Shown piece after piece: positions 1 to 11,570 of a DNA stretch of 64,000 nucleotides. The translations under genes were made by a program, and so were the position numbers. The notes under the pieces are model-generated. The model was not told the origin of the DNA. It saw nothing but the letters and a program-made list of their open reading frames with translations, and did no database searches. The DNA is taken from assembly GCA_031841125.1 (NCBI GenBank), contig CM063106.1:29659501-29723500 (forward strand). The letters run 5' to 3'. Origin of the DNA: Acanthococcus lagerstroemiae (taxonomy: Eukaryota > Arthropoda > Insecta > Hemiptera > Eriococcidae). How positions within the stretch are numbered: the first letter of the stretch is position 1; each line of letters begins with the position of its first letter.

Positions 1-164
1 AACAATTTAAACCACATGAAAGATGAAGAATTTTTCTTTCCAATGATGTATACACATCACTATTTTGCAGGAAAACCCCCTGAGTTAACACCAGTGGCAT
101 AGCGTCGGGGGGCACAGGGGGCACGTGCCCGCAATATTTTTACATAGTCCTCTAATATCAGCGA

Positions 165-960
165 TTTTTATTTTTTGACTTTTGCAGCGTCAAATTCTGA
201 AATCTCCCACTGTGGGACGTGGTGAGAGTTACGAAGGCAGGTGAGAGAGGGACATGAGAACAGGTGGTCCACGGTGAGAGGGTTTTCATCTTCACAGTGT
301 GGGCAGTTGGTTGGATAAAGGTTAGTAAGAAGATGCGTATGTGTGAGGTATGTATGTCCAATACTTAGGCTGGTTATGATAACTTCCTCGCGGTGGGATG
401 AACGTTGGTACGTTGACCAGGGGACAGGTGTGAGCTCGAGTTGTGCAAGCTTGTTGTGCCGAGAGGCTTGATGCCGCCACTCTTTGAACCCCTTTCGCAA
501 AATGGTCTGGCGAATAGCGGAATTGAGATCTGTTGAGATAGGGAGGTGACGAGTGATATATGGGAGCTGTGTAGCTTGTTGTGCTGCTTAATCGACTGCC
601 TCATTTCCTGGGATACCAATATGGCTTGGGATACAGATATGAGTGAATGGAGGAAATGAGATGGAGAATGAGATGGATGCGTTGGACGAGAGCGTGCATT
701 AAAAGGCGATCAGAAATAGACCTCAAGGAGGAAAATTAATCTGAAAGGAGCAGATTAGTGGGTGGTGTTGAGGGCGGGTCCTCGAGCGAGGGGATCGTGA
801 CTAGGCACTGTAGGATAGCATATGGAGTTCGGCTGTGTAGATTGATGCTGTGTTTTGAAGTCAGCAGGAATGTAATGGACTGTAGTAAGCGTAACCGGTG
901 CGTCTGTTGTACTTTGAACCATCACTGAAGCATAGGATACAGTCAGGAAAGCGGTCCAGA
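165..960 (-). pseudogene. LINE remnant: RNase H domain and C-terminal zinc knuckle
   Basis: Read on the minus strand, this is the 3' end of the second ORF of a non-LTR retrotransposon with an RNase H domain (I/LOA-like group, clade uncertain). Around 890-920 the translation gives CFSDGSK, the first catalytic Asp block of RNase H. About 100 bases further comes SIYTAEL with the catalytic Glu, and near 591-618 GIPGNEAVD, the classic HxGNExAD-type block. A CCHC-like motif, CPHCEDENPLTVDHLFSC, follows near 250-310. RNase H would remove RNA from the cDNA hybrid during retrotransposition. The frame is broken between the blocks, so the copy is dead. The reverse transcriptase is missing upstream (5' truncation). 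A hAT-like terminus (CAGTGGCATAGCG at 92) lies just beyond the 3' end. Confidence 0.8.
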
Positions 961-3085
961 ATTTCTTGCAGTTTAGTTATGCATAATTTTTTTTTTTCAA
1001 ATGAAAAACAGTCTGTTAATTTTTTTTTAAACACAGAATATTCACTCGAATAATCTTTTGATAGCGTTCTCTATATCGTTCTAGGCATAATTTCTAATGA
1101 GTAGTAAATTCCATTGCAGTATTTCCGAATATTGAAATCAAAAAAACTCTATTCTTTTTTCAAATTTTTGACTGTTATTTTTAAACGGAGTTCTGTGACT
1201 GTCATCAGTCGATGCAGCTTGTTTCATACTGCGAGTACATGTTTCGCAAAAAAAAAAAAAAATTATAGCGAAATAATCTCGTGAAGGTGTAAGGTGAAGA
1301 GGAGGGGTTGCACTTTGACATTTTGTTTGCCGATCCCAAGATCTCAGCTATTGGCCTTACAAATGTAACCTGGCTCTGGGCCTGACTATATCAGCCTTCT
1401 CGTTTTGAAAATCGATGAATTAATTCTCGAAAGAACGACTGCAAAGAAATTTAAAACTCCTTCACGATCCTCATTGTTGGTGTATTTCCGCCTGCTCTCA
1501 GAGACCTGTATTATAATAACATCTGTGCAACTATGCGCGAACTTTTCTACATTTCTTATTCATTCCATCTTCTATGTATACTCGTACATAATTTTTTTCA
1601 CTCGGCTTCGAGCGGAAAGTAAATTGTGTTGCATCTATTTGAGAGTTCAGGGGTTTCTATTTATTCGATTGTTATTGTAACGATATTGGCTCAGAAAACG
1701 CACGATTAACGGAATAATTACGTTTATTCAACACAATACAATACAACTAACACAGTAGTTAATATCGCTTTGAATTCTCAATTATCTTATTCAAAACACG
1801 ACACTATGGCGACAGTCAGCGGCCTTTATACATACTGGGCGTTAGGACGGATCTCCTTATCACTTTTACACTCTTACAAGAATCTTGTCGATCCTTCTTC
1901 CTCTCAAATATTCGGGAGCATAGTGACTGTCTATATTTGCGTATTTTCCCGCTTAGAAAGCCATTATTTACTAACGATAAAAATGCAAACGAATTCTCGG
2001 TGGCCGTTTACATTCGTGACGATTATCTAAGGCGGAAATATTCAGAAAAATTAGCTCGATGGCTGAATCGTCGGTCATTCGAGAGGCTATTTAAAGGGAA
2101 ACATGTGGTCTAGAATAAATAAAATTGTAAAAATCGTTGATCATTCGAGAAGCTACTCAGAAAAATATGTGAGGGTAAACAGAATTATGAAATAAATCAC
2201 TCGTATTAGGCTGGACTCAAAAATAAGTAAAGAGCAGCATCCGACCTTATCTAATGGATTTCCCCCCTCCCCCAGAAATTTGTTATAAGTTGACTGTTTT
2301 CCCCGTTGAAATTGCTTCCTTATAGCCTCGGCTAACAGACTTATAACCGTGTGAGGGACACGCGATGGATTTCATTTAATTTTACGCTGTACACGACAAA
2401 TATAAAAGAAAAAGAAGGGTTGTGTGACTTGTGGCTTTGAGGAGTTATTGACGAGATACCGCGTATTGGTCTCGTATTTTTGGCCTATCTATTCATCCGT
2501 TACATCCTTTCATGCCTCATTTCGACGCTTTCTCGTAATACTCTCTTTTTATCCGGCTTTCATCGGTTGACTCGGTGACGAGGTGGAGAATGTTTGACTA
2601 TATCGATAGCTGGGAAAATGTTTTTACATCAGATTCTGGCCACCAGCCTACATACATGCGATAATACGTGCTCGGAAAAGAAAATTCCGTCGCCGTATTT
2701 CGCCAACTTGGTATTTTTAGCCGACGTCGAGATTTTTTATTCCGGCAGCATTCGCGTTTCTGTCTGAAATCGCCACTGACGTTGCATTTCACTCCGGAAT
2801 TGAATCAATGTGTAAGTTATTGAGCGAGACAGGCCCTTATAATTCGATGGCTTCTGTATCAATTACGCCCTGATTGAAAGGAGAAACCGGCGTGAACAGT
2901 GACCGCATAGGCATCGCACCAGAGTATCTTCAACCGAATGAAAAACTTAATCTGCTTCCGGGGTTAGTTCGCAAAAACTGAAAATTATTGAGCAGATATA
3001 CTGATTCTTTCATCCCTTGTGTCTCGGTTGCAGTGGACTAATGTCGAGCCGTGAATTTCGAACTTTTATAGTACTTATATGCTAC
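961..3085. other. No gene seen
   Basis: I see only AT-rich, apparently single-copy DNA with poly-A/T runs (985-1010, 1247-1262). Short open stretches at 1405-1680 and 1770-2030 have no recognisable motif and no splice context that I trust. CpG dinucleotides are frequent compared with the transposon-derived parts of the window. Confidence 0.5.
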
Positions 3086-3470
3086 GGGTCTGGTGGGCTG
3101 AGTGGATAGCACGCTGGTCTCAGAATCCGGAGGTCTCGAGTTCGAGCCCTCGTAGAAACTCGCTACATTTCGACCTAGGTCGGTTTTTCGGCAAGAATAG
3201 AAGAGGACTAAGACAGCCCTAACAGTCTCCCCGATGTCTCTGAGGCGGTGGTCGAAAGAGCGGATTCCAGGGCTCGGGTTGAGAGCAAAACTGAATTGCA
3301 GACGCGTCTGCAAACTGATACACTAGCGGAGCGTAGTACTCGAAGGCTAATACAAGGAACGTAATGCTCTCGGGCTGATACAAGGAGCGTTGCGAGTTGG
3401 AAGCGCCTCGTGCCTGAGCCTCGATTTATACGATTTACATTTCGGTCAGTCAGTCAGTCAGACAGCCAAC
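3086..3470 (+). repeat. tRNA-derived SINE
   Basis: A pol III-type head is visible. Box A (TGGGCTGAGTGG) lies at about 3092-3103 and box B (GAGTTCGAGCC) at about 3138-3148, at normal tRNA spacing. A short anticodon-like stem (CTGG/CCGG) sits between them. The arms do not fold as a functional tRNA, so this is a tRNA-like SINE head. The body runs to about 3470 and contains two related segments (near 3335 and 3360, 'ctgatacaaggagcg'-like). It ends in a CAGT/GACA simple repeat. The exact 3' end is not defined and no target duplication was found. Confidence 0.55.
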
Positions 3471-3479
3471 CTAGCTAGC

Positions 3480-3600
3480 CTGTAACGCTTTTTTTGTCAC
3501 GCTCAAGAATAACGCTTTTTTCCGTTGCCAGCCAGCCCGTATAACGCTATTTTTGTCACGCTCCAGAGTAACGCTTTTTTCCGTTGCCTGCCAGACTATC
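3480..3600. repeat. Two-copy tandem repeat, period about 59 bp
   Basis: The segment beginning TAACGCTTTTTTTGTCACGCT at about 3482 is repeated, with a few changes, from about 3541. Both copies end with 'cttttttccgttgcc' and a CCAGCCAG-type spacer. It directly follows the SINE tail. Confidence 0.75.
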
Positions 3601-3849
3601 CAGCCAGCCAGCCTCGCCGAGACGTCTATATATTTTTTGATAAGACAAAGGGAAAATTCAAAAAATTGACAAGCTACCGTGTCCTTCATTACTGATAAGA
3701 CATAATAACAGATACGAGACTCGTCGTTAAGACATAAAGAAAAAACATAAAGGTACCTAGTGGGTTAACGATGAGATGAAGAAAGACATGTGCAGAAATA
3801 GTTACGTTGCTCATGCAAGTAAGAAAACATAAGTACTAATCTTTATTAT

Positions 3850-4130
3850 AATGTCCTTAGCAAAAACTGACACTTTCAAGTACTGATGTTTTCTGTGGAT
3901 GCGGTGTCTTAGGGGCCACTTTGGCATATGCGTGCATCGCCATACGTCCCACCACACCATAACTAATTCTACGTTCAATGATCGAAGAAAACCAAATTTT
4001 GCGATCTAGAGTTAACAAACTGTTTTTATTGAGTCTTGAGCATTCCAAGGTTCCGTTGAAGACTGGTATGGTGGACTTGAGATGATGTACATCAACAATA
4101 GGAAACAGCGATTTGCCCATAGAAAATGAC
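3850..4130 (-). repeat. Dispersed repeat, copy 1 of 3
   Basis: Read on the minus strand it contains 'gggacgtatggcgatgcac' followed by 'gccaaagtggcccctaag' and 'acaccgca'. The same ordered block occurs on the plus strand near 27803-27860 and, more diverged and inverted, near 26290-26390. The short open frame here (AYAKVAPKTPHPQ) matches the one in the 27.8 kb copy (THAKVAPETPHLQ), so the repeat may once have been coding. Family not recognised. Confidence 0.6.
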
Positions 4131-4915
4131 TCTGAATTCTGAGAACACGTGACTGTTCCTCAACAGCACAACGTTATATCTTATGCGCAAATTGTTGACT
4201 ATTGTTGATATATGTACATAATCCGAGGTCTACTGTATAGTAGGTACCCAAGAAACTGTAGTGGGCGTAGTCAGGGGGGAGACAAACTGGGGCATTTGCC
4301 CCAGTAGACAGAGACTGAAGTTATATTGTAATGTGCGTTACCCGACATTAATAGATATTTCAGCTGTAAAATAATTTTAAAAAATCTATGTTTTTCGAAA
4401 ATGCCATGCATTTTTGCGATTATCTCGATAAATATGTTTTCTAAAGAAAAGTTGTACGAGACTTTTTTACAGAAAATTTAATGAGGAACATTTTATGTTA
4501 TTTGCACTTTGGTCCTAAAGTGAATACGTTTTTAGATAACTGCGATTTAGCAAGTGAAGATCGGTTATGCAAGAAAAAATAACAAAAGCCACGTTCCTCG
4601 AAACTATCACACATTTTTGCGATTGTCTCGGTGAATATGCGTTTTAGAGAAAAGTTGTTTTGGATCTTTTTTATAGAAAATTTAACAGGAAACATTTTAT
4701 GTTATATGCATTTTGGTCCTGAAGTTGATATGTTCCGAGATATTCACTTTGTACACGTAACTTCAAGGTCAAAGCGGCACTGGTTAATGACTTCAGATTG
4801 AGCTCAAATTTTTTAATGGCGAGTTTGTAGGTCTGTTGGAACAAATCTCAGTTTAACCCTAATCAATAGGCGAAAACTTGTAAAATAAGGGACACACCCT
4901 ATCCCCCATACAAAT
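4131..4915. other. No gene; internal direct repeat
   Basis: Two related blocks, about 4380-4510 and 4580-4740, share 'tttttgcgatt(a/g)tctcg', 'tgaggaacattttatgtta'-like and 'gcattttggtcct' segments in the same order, so this is a diverged tandem pair of roughly 200-240 bp. A terminus-like sequence (AGTGGGCGTAGTCAGGGGGG, near 4260) resembles MITE ends, but I found no partner. Confidence 0.45.
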
Positions 4916-4919
4916 TTTA

Positions 4920-6580
4920 CATTACAATTGTCGAGGTCTTGTGGGCGAACTCAGGTTGTACGAATTCGAAAAAGCGCTGGAGAGGATGAAATGGGATGTG
5001 ATTGGATTATCAGAATTAAGAAGGGAAGAGGAGAATGGAAATATTTTATACTATTCTGTACAAACTAGGAGCCCCAGAGGGGTAGGCATTTATGTGAACA
5101 AAAAATGGGATGCAAAATAGTCACGATTAAAGGGGTCTCAGATAGTATTGCAGTATTGAAACTATATATGGGCAAGGGAAACTGTTGGCAATAATTCAGG
5201 TGTACGCGCCTACCAATGTAGCCCCAGTGGAGGAGGCAGAAGATTTTTTCAAGTTGGTGGAAGAAACAGTAATAAGGGAGAGGGGATATCACACAATAGT
5301 GATTGGGGATTGGAATGGAAAGGTAGGAGAAGACTCCCCCCAGTCACAAGTTTTGGGGAAATTTATAATTGGGGAAACTAACGAAGATGGAGAACGTTTA
5401 ATTGAAGTGGCGTTAGAGCAAAATTTAAAAATAATTGAATACCTTTAGGAAGAGACCCTTTAAGAAAAAAGATCGTGGCCATCTCCTGATAACACTACTG
5501 AACAAAATGAAATTTTTTGTCTGCACAGCGCATTTAAGAAGGTGATTCTTGAGTACTTTTCAATGCTGAAGTGCCGTCGGCCGTTTTTCTCTATCACGTC
5601 TAGTTTTTCTGATCAAAAACTATAAAAAATTCAACTAAATGTGTTCAAAAAGAAGTTCAGGAACTGAATGTGGTCATACTGATTCATGTTGTTGTGTGTA
5701 ATGGTGTGTATTCCGTCTGTTTGTTTTCTGTTATAGTGGCCTGATAACACTGATAATGTTCAGTCAGTGGTACCGCTTACTCCGCTGCAAAAACAAAATA
5801 GAAACGAATTTCAGTGGTTCAGAATTCTGAATTGTGACGTGATAGAGAAAAATGGGCCGCAGTATCGCGTGCAGCGTTAAAAAGTACCTCAGAATTACCT
5901 CTCGAAATGCCTAGTGCAAAATAGTTGTTCACTAGTGTAATAAAATAAGGTGTGAATTAAACCATCTTCTCATAAACGACCCGAGAATGGTTAAAGACCA
6001 CAGATTGGTGAGAGCAAAAGTAGACCTCGCCCCTGACTCCATGAATATGAAGAAAAAGGAAGTGAAGGGAAAATGGATTATACCAGTGTATAGATGGGAG
6101 GAGGCGAATAAAATGCTCGAGGAGAAGTTTGGGTTGGCGAATGATATCTCCTTTTCTGGACTGCAAGAGGAATACGATTGGTTGGAAGACGCCATCAACG
6201 GGGCGGTAAAGCAGGTTGGGGAAAGGAGGCCTAGGCCAACAACTTGCCACACAAGATTAGCGTGGAAAAAAGGGTCTTATCGACAAAAGTACTAAATTAA
6301 GGTGCAAAGGTAACCTGACTCAGAAGGACCAAATTGAATTGTGTAAAATTAAGAAATTAATGATTAAAAAAGGATTAGAAGGGATACAATGAAGTTTGAC
6401 CTGGAAATGATTGCAAAAATATTATAGGAAAGTGGATAAAACAAGATGACGCGTAAGGCTCTGATGAATGGGAAATATTTGCTTCCAGCTATCAGAGCCA
6501 AAAATTCCGAAACTAAGCTTTATGGTAGGAAAGAGGTAATTAAAGAGGCCACTGAATTTTTCATGGAATCCTATATGATC
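4920..6580 (+). pseudogene. RTE-like LINE: endonuclease and linker, truncated
   Basis: This is the 5' half of an endonuclease-reverse transcriptase retrotransposon. Near 4980 the translation gives MKWDVIGLSELRRE (start of the APE endonuclease fold), at about 5080 RGVGIYVNKKW, near 5200 IIQVYAPTN, and near 5300 GDWNGKVGE, which fits the conserved GDFN block that nicks target DNA. WPSPDNTTEQNEI at about 5475-5512 is the next block. The frame is then interrupted by an insertion and resumes near 5960 with a ...VKDHRLVRAKV segment (the SDHR-type catalytic His block). Linker sequence (RKALMNGKYLLPAI) continues to about 6575, where the element stops before the reverse transcriptase. Stops and frameshifts show that it is dead. 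Confidence 0.85.
5513..5957. mobile_element. Inverted-repeat insertion inside the LINE endonuclease
   Basis: The LINE frame breaks after ...NEI (5512) and resumes near 5958. In between, about 5519-5600 and the reverse complement of about 5837-5915 align over most of their length. They share 'tttttctctatcacgtc' and blocks near 'gcattt' and 'gtactttt', giving arms of about 75-80 bp. The internal 240 bp has no transposase. The extra 40 bp outside the right arm means the true ends are uncertain. It is probably a small non-autonomous DNA transposon. Confidence 0.65.
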
Positions 6581-6929
6581 CAATAGAAGCAGTTGTACCA
6601 CTGTGAATTTTTAGGTGTTTGTTGAAAAAACACTGAAACAAGGTCACGTGCATTTTCTTATTCTAAATGATGGACCCCTATTCTGCCATTTTGGGTGTAG
6701 GCATGAAAAATATTTCGAACTAAATGTGTGAGCTTGGGTGTCATCCCGGCATAGAAGCTGCACATTTTCATGATTAAATGCTGAGAGTGTAATTCTGATC
6801 TGCACATTTTCAAAATTTTTGAGTTCTACGAGTGACTTTTTAGCACATTTCATTTTAGCCTCCTCTTGCAGCCATGGTTGTTAGTTTGGCCAATTTTAGT
6901 AAAAGTGGTCGGCTGGAATTATGAAGGTT

Positions 6930-7640
6930 AAATGAGTCTGAAAGAGTGTTATCTTGAACAAGTTTCCGAGGATTTTAAATATGTTTTCAAAAGTTTTAAG
7001 AGCCTTGAGGAGAAATTATGATCGAGTATTGTAAAGTCTGGATCAAATCTGGAAGAGTCACAAAGAGTCTTGAGCTCAGTGACGTGCCGATAGGGGGCAG
7101 GGGACAACTTACCCCCCTGTAAGAATTTTTCACTCAGCAGTTGGGAAAATATACGATTTCAGTTAGGCGAGTTGGGAAAATTCAACAAGTTAAAAGTTTT
7201 TTTGTTTTTTTTTGCTTTGATACTTTTGGGAATTAGGTTGAGAAGTTGGGAAAACCCAACAAGTCCAAAAGTTTTTCTTTTTTTGCAGTGATATTAGGGA
7301 ATTTTGAGTTGAGTCAGTTGGAACTTTCACAATACCCCCCCCCCCACCCAAGGAAAAACTCTTTGGTACGTCCCTACTTGAGCTGTCCTTGGACGGCCAT
7401 AGCGAATCTTGAGAAAAGTGTTAAATTCTCTTGGAGAGCATCTGCTCATTTCAAACAAGAATGGAAAATTCGTACAAATTTTGACCCGGTTTCGAGGAGT
7501 CGTAAAAAGTTTTGAACAGTCCGAAAACGTCTTGAATGAGCACTGGAGAGTTTTAGTTAGTTTCAAACAGTCTGTCAGAGTCGTACCTATCGTAAGTAAC
7601 TAAGATTTTGAATAACGTCTTGATCATTTCCCGAGGAGAC
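6930..7640. repeat. Degenerate 'AGTCTTGAG/AAACAGTC' repeat tract
   Basis: Words such as 'aagagtcttgag', 'gtcgtaaaaagttttgaaca' and 'gtcttgaatgagc' recur at irregular spacing of about 30-50 bp. A tract of the same character occurs at 22200-22960. Both tracts were hit by a hAT-type MITE (7077-7376 and 22435-22679), which may indicate a shared larger parent repeat. Confidence 0.45.
7077..7376. mobile_element. hAT-type MITE with perfect 8 bp TSD
   Basis: The element is flanked by CTTGAGCT on both sides (7069-7076 and 7377-7384), an exact 8 bp duplication. Termini: CAGTGACGTGCC on the left and the reverse complement TAGGGACGTACC on the right (9 of 12 match). It holds no coding sequence. It has 'ttgggaaaa' repeats and a C-run at 7336. 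An 8 bp TSD with CAG-type ends is typical of hAT elements. Related copies: 22435-22679, 28069-28302 and 47770-48127. Confidence 0.85.
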
Positions 7641-7779
7641 ATAAAACCCAGAAAAACTATTTTTATTTTATTTGTTACCTTGACCCGGCAGAAAAGAACA
7701 TATACATACATGTATTTTTGACTACAATAAATGTAACCAAAAATGGACGGCCCTGGTGGGTGGGGGGGGGGCTCATCAC

Positions 7780-8620
7780 GCCGTCAGGTCCACCCAGTCA
7801 CGGGTATAGGCCGCTACCGCCTGTCTCCGAGCCCCTCTGTTCTTAGCAGTTCTCTGCCATGAAATACCGAATCTCCGAACAGTTTCGTTCCTCCACCTCG
7901 TGGATGATCTTCCCCTCCCCCTACCATGATCTCTAAGATACCAAACCTCCAAAATTTCATTCAATTTCTTTCTGCGACTTCTGGCCAGGTGCCCCACGTA
8001 TTCAAGTTTAAGCTTCTTCCCTGTCCATCCAACATCAGAAGTACTAGACTTTCCTCTAAACTTTATCGATCAATCCAAAACCTAAAACCAACCTCACAAT
8101 CTTATTGTGGGTGGCCCTCAGCTTATTAACATGGGTTTTGGTAAGGGCCCAGGTCTGGGCTCCGTAAGTCAGTGACGACTGAACACACTGTCTGAACATC
8201 CTGGCTTTGGAGGCAATATTTAATTTGTTCTTGAAAATGTGTTTAAGAGACTAGAAGTTCCTCCATGCATTGGATATACGAGCTTTTAGTTCTTTATCTT
8301 GTCTGTTTTCAAATGGTAAAATTTAGCCTATATATTTATATATTCTGAGGCACTTTTTCGATTTCGTGATTATCAACCAAAGATGTTGACGCTTCAACGT
8401 TAGACATGTGTTTCGGTTTTGAGAAAATTAATTGACAGGCCAACTAATTTGCTCGCCGCACTCAGCTCGTTGACCATGGATTCCAGTTCATCTTTGCTAA
8501 GAACTATAATTATAGGACAGTCAGAAATAAGTTTTGATGTTTCGAATAGTTTCAGCCAGTTATAAATCTTGAAAATCATAGAAAGTTTGAGCAAGCAAAC
8601 GTAGAAATGCTTATATGAGC
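7780..8620 (-). pseudogene. RTE-like LINE 3' end
   Basis: On the minus strand the segment near 8594-8400 encodes a post-catalytic reverse transcriptase stretch (IIIVLSKDELESMVNELS, then GLSINFLKTET), which normally follows the FADD box. A broken middle section follows. The tail at 7776-7997 encodes MGHLARSRRKKLNEILEVW... and GRGRSSTRWRNE...SWQRTAKNR, the usual 'GRPxTRWxDE ... W..AQDR' C-terminus of this family. Several frameshifts lie between the pieces. The endonuclease and the RT core are missing. Confidence 0.75.
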
Positions 8621-9820
8621 ATTAAAGATTGAATCATCTTAGCTACTCTTGATAATTATCCCCTCCCTATATGAAAGAAGAAATTAGATGGTGATGAACA
8701 TGGGAAATTCTCCAAGAATCGTCGCCCATCGATGTTGAAAGAATTCAACATCACACTTTGAAAGGCATTTTCATGTTCAGCGTCAGTAAATACAATCAGC
8801 AGTACAAATCGATCAAAAGTCTGCCTACTTCTCTTGTATCTGCTCTTTCAATTACCATCATGAAGAGGAGTAAATTTTCCAAGTAATGAGGAGGAAGAAA
8901 GCGAACTATCACTTTCTAACTTATTTTGAATTACCCCTCCCTGGATGTCTCCTTGAATCCACCATACACGTAACGTGAAAACCGAATCATTTAATCCCCG
9001 TACAAGGCGAGTTTATCCGTAATGATTCCACCATTTACCCTGCGAATCTCAACTGATTTCCTAATTAACTTTGTATACGTTCAAACTTTCCTATTGGTTT
9101 GATCCTAAAAGTAAACGTCGGATGAATTTTGTCCAGATTGTAAGCGAGTAAACAAAACACTCAACTTTTACGCGGCTCTGGATAGAGCACTCGAAGTTAA
9201 AATACGCTCGGGGATGACATTAAGAGAAACAAAACTTGAATAAAGTTTGAGCGAGAGGAAACGAAAATGGATAATTAGAAATACAAAAGCTTGAGATGTT
9301 ATTGTGTCTGAGTTGGTGAAATGAAGAGTCGGTACAGTTGTGGCTGCGATACTCGATAACATAATACAATAATTAAATGATGAGTACGCAGTACTAGTTT
9401 ACCCTTCCGTGTAGTTACTTATTTTATCAGTTCCGCTGGCGGCATCATAAACAGTAGAAAGCACTTTCGGCCATATTAAGTACAACCAAGGACCAACACT
9501 TTCTGTGCATCACATTATTACTCAATTATTTTAATTTGACGGTAAATACTAGGTCCGGGAGAGATATTCTAAATAATCTTCTTATTGTCAAATTTCAACT
9601 ATTTCTAGACCTCGACTGGGGAAGAGAAATGAAAATGTTTCTCTTGGATGATGGGAATCTTATCTTGAATGTTGAATGTCTAAGGATTAAAGTAAAGTGT
9701 TGAAATTCCGACCGTATACATATTGAAAGGGGGGAGGGGGACTTAAGGTTGGATTTTCGAGCTAATTTGAAGCTGGCTTCAAGATTCCGATAAAATCTTT
9801 TTTCATCTAAAATTTGGCGT
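8621..9820. other. No gene seen
   Basis: This is apparently single-copy AT-rich DNA. Short open frames on either strand lack recognisable motifs. Confidence 0.45.
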
Positions 9821-9822
9821 TT

Positions 9823-9826
<4 letters not shown>

Positions 9827-9853
<27 letters not shown>

Positions 9854-9869
9854 GTAATAATAATAATAA
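9827..9869. repeat. (TAA)n microsatellite
   Basis: This is an almost pure run of TAA units, with one TAG interruption, directly abutting the 3' end of the Helitron at 9870. Confidence 0.95.
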
Positions 9870-9889
9870 CTAGGGGGCTTCGCCCCCTG

Positions 9890-11570
9890 GCCGTTTCGCG
9901 GCCCAACCCCCCGCCGTCACAGTCCTCAGTGTTTGGTCAGAAACTTCTGTTCCTGAGTTGAGATTTGCATTGTGCTTCTTTTGCTCTCCCACTATCAGCG
10001 GTCCTCAATCTTCCACCATGAACCCCCTTCCATCCTTTCTTCATCACGAGCCTCCTCCTCCTCCACCACGACCCCGTCATTGACCATGGTTGCTCTCCGC
10101 CTCCACGGTCACACCTCAACAGTCGCAACCCTCCTCAGCCACAAACTCCTCCCCCACAATGGCCATAGTCCTCCACTTAGTCTCCCCTGATCACCCTCTT
10201 CCACCACGAGTGCCCTCCATTAGAGCCACGTCTTTCGACCACCCCACACCCCTGTGGCCTTCATTTTCGTTCACGTACCACACCCACCAAGACCTCTTTA
10301 CCCCTCACTACGACCTCCCCAATGGCGGCCTTAGTCCCTCTCTACAGCCTTCTCCTTCTGTGGCTCCATCGCCCTACGGCCTCCTCGCTCAACCACCACG
10401 AAGATCCCCTGGTCCTCCAACCAGGAGCTTCCACCACCATGACCAACCCTCCCCCATGAGAACCCTTCCCTTCAAAACCACCTGCCCGGGACCAGAACTT
10501 TCCGCATCATGGCCTTAATTCGCCTTCCCGGCCGCCTCTCTCACCAAGGACTTCCTCCTCCACCAGGACCTCTTGCTCACCGTTACGCTCCACACCACCC
10601 AGGGCCTTTATCCCCCTCCTGAGGCCACCCCACCCATGGATCTCCTTTCCATTCTGGAGCTCCCTCCACCATGAACCACCTCCTAGGGGTAGGCTACCTA
10701 TGGAGAAATAAGTAATTAGTGGGGCAGGGTAGGCGGTCCGCGGTCTCCACTCCCTCCCAATGGCGGCCTTAGTCCCTCTCCACAGCGTTCCCTTCCGCGG
10801 CTCTATCGCCCTACGGCCTCTTCGCTCAACCACCTCGAAGAACCCCTAGTCCTCCAACCAGGAGCTTCCACCACCATGATCACCCCTCCCGCTCAAGAAC
10901 CCTTCCCCTCAAGACCCCTTCTCCGGGACCAGAACCTTTGGCACCATGGCCTTAATTCGCCTTCCCGGCCACCTCTCTCACCAAGAACTTCCTCTTCCAC
11001 CAGGACCCCTTCCTCACTATTACCCCCTCCCCACTCGGGGCCTCAAGGTCCCTCTACAGTTACCGCCACCATCGTGTTTTTCCTCCACTTTAGGAGCTCC
11101 TCCTCTACCATGAGTACCTCTTACACCGCCGGGCCTTTATCTAGAAAAATTTTACTGGCCCTCTAGGATCCTCATCCACCACTACCTCCTCCTTCCTCAA
11201 TGGCCAACCTATCCTACCAAGGATTTCCTCCGCCACAAGGACCTCTCCCCCACCACTACCCCCAGGCTTCATCTCCTTTCAGAGCCCCGGTCCTCACTAT
11301 GGCCCTCCAACCCCCTTGAAGATCCCAGACAATCCACCCAGGAGCTCTCACAACCATGACCACCCCTCCCCCGAACGCCCTTCCCCCTCAAGACCCCACC
11401 CCGCCACCAGCCCCTCCCGCACCACGGCCATTTCTCTCCAAGGTCCCCTCTCTCACCAAGGACTTTCTCCTCCACCAGGTCCTCTTACTCCCGCCCTACC
11501 CAGGGCCTTCATCTTCGTCCACAGCCCACGTCCCCACATGGGTCCTCCTCCCCCTTCAGGAGTTCCGTTC
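9890..11570. repeat. C-rich diverged tandem repeat (Helitron body)
   Basis: The plus strand is strongly pyrimidine-rich. A block starting 'ccaatggcggccttagtcc' at about 10320 recurs at about 10757 (offset 437). Both copies carry 'ccaaccaggagcttccacc', 'accatggccttaattcgcc'-like and 'ctctcaccaaggacttcct' in the same order. A more diverged unit lies at about 11280-11580, and a partial one near 10010-10200. Open frames through it are proline-rich and exist in several frames at once, so I treat them as composition artefacts. Confidence 0.75.

Noticed and set aside
92..165. hAT-like terminus CAGTGGCATAGCG at the window start
   Set aside because: The partner end and target duplication are not visible, and the sequence runs into the LINE tail. 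It is noted only in the neighbouring entry.
1405..1680. Open frame of 91 codons on the plus strand
   Set aside because: It has hydrophobic, low-information composition in AT-rich DNA, with no motif, no splice context and no repeat partner.
10090..10518. 142-codon proline-rich open frame
   Set aside because: It lies in the C-rich Helitron body, where several frames are open at once because of base composition. The repeat structure explains it.
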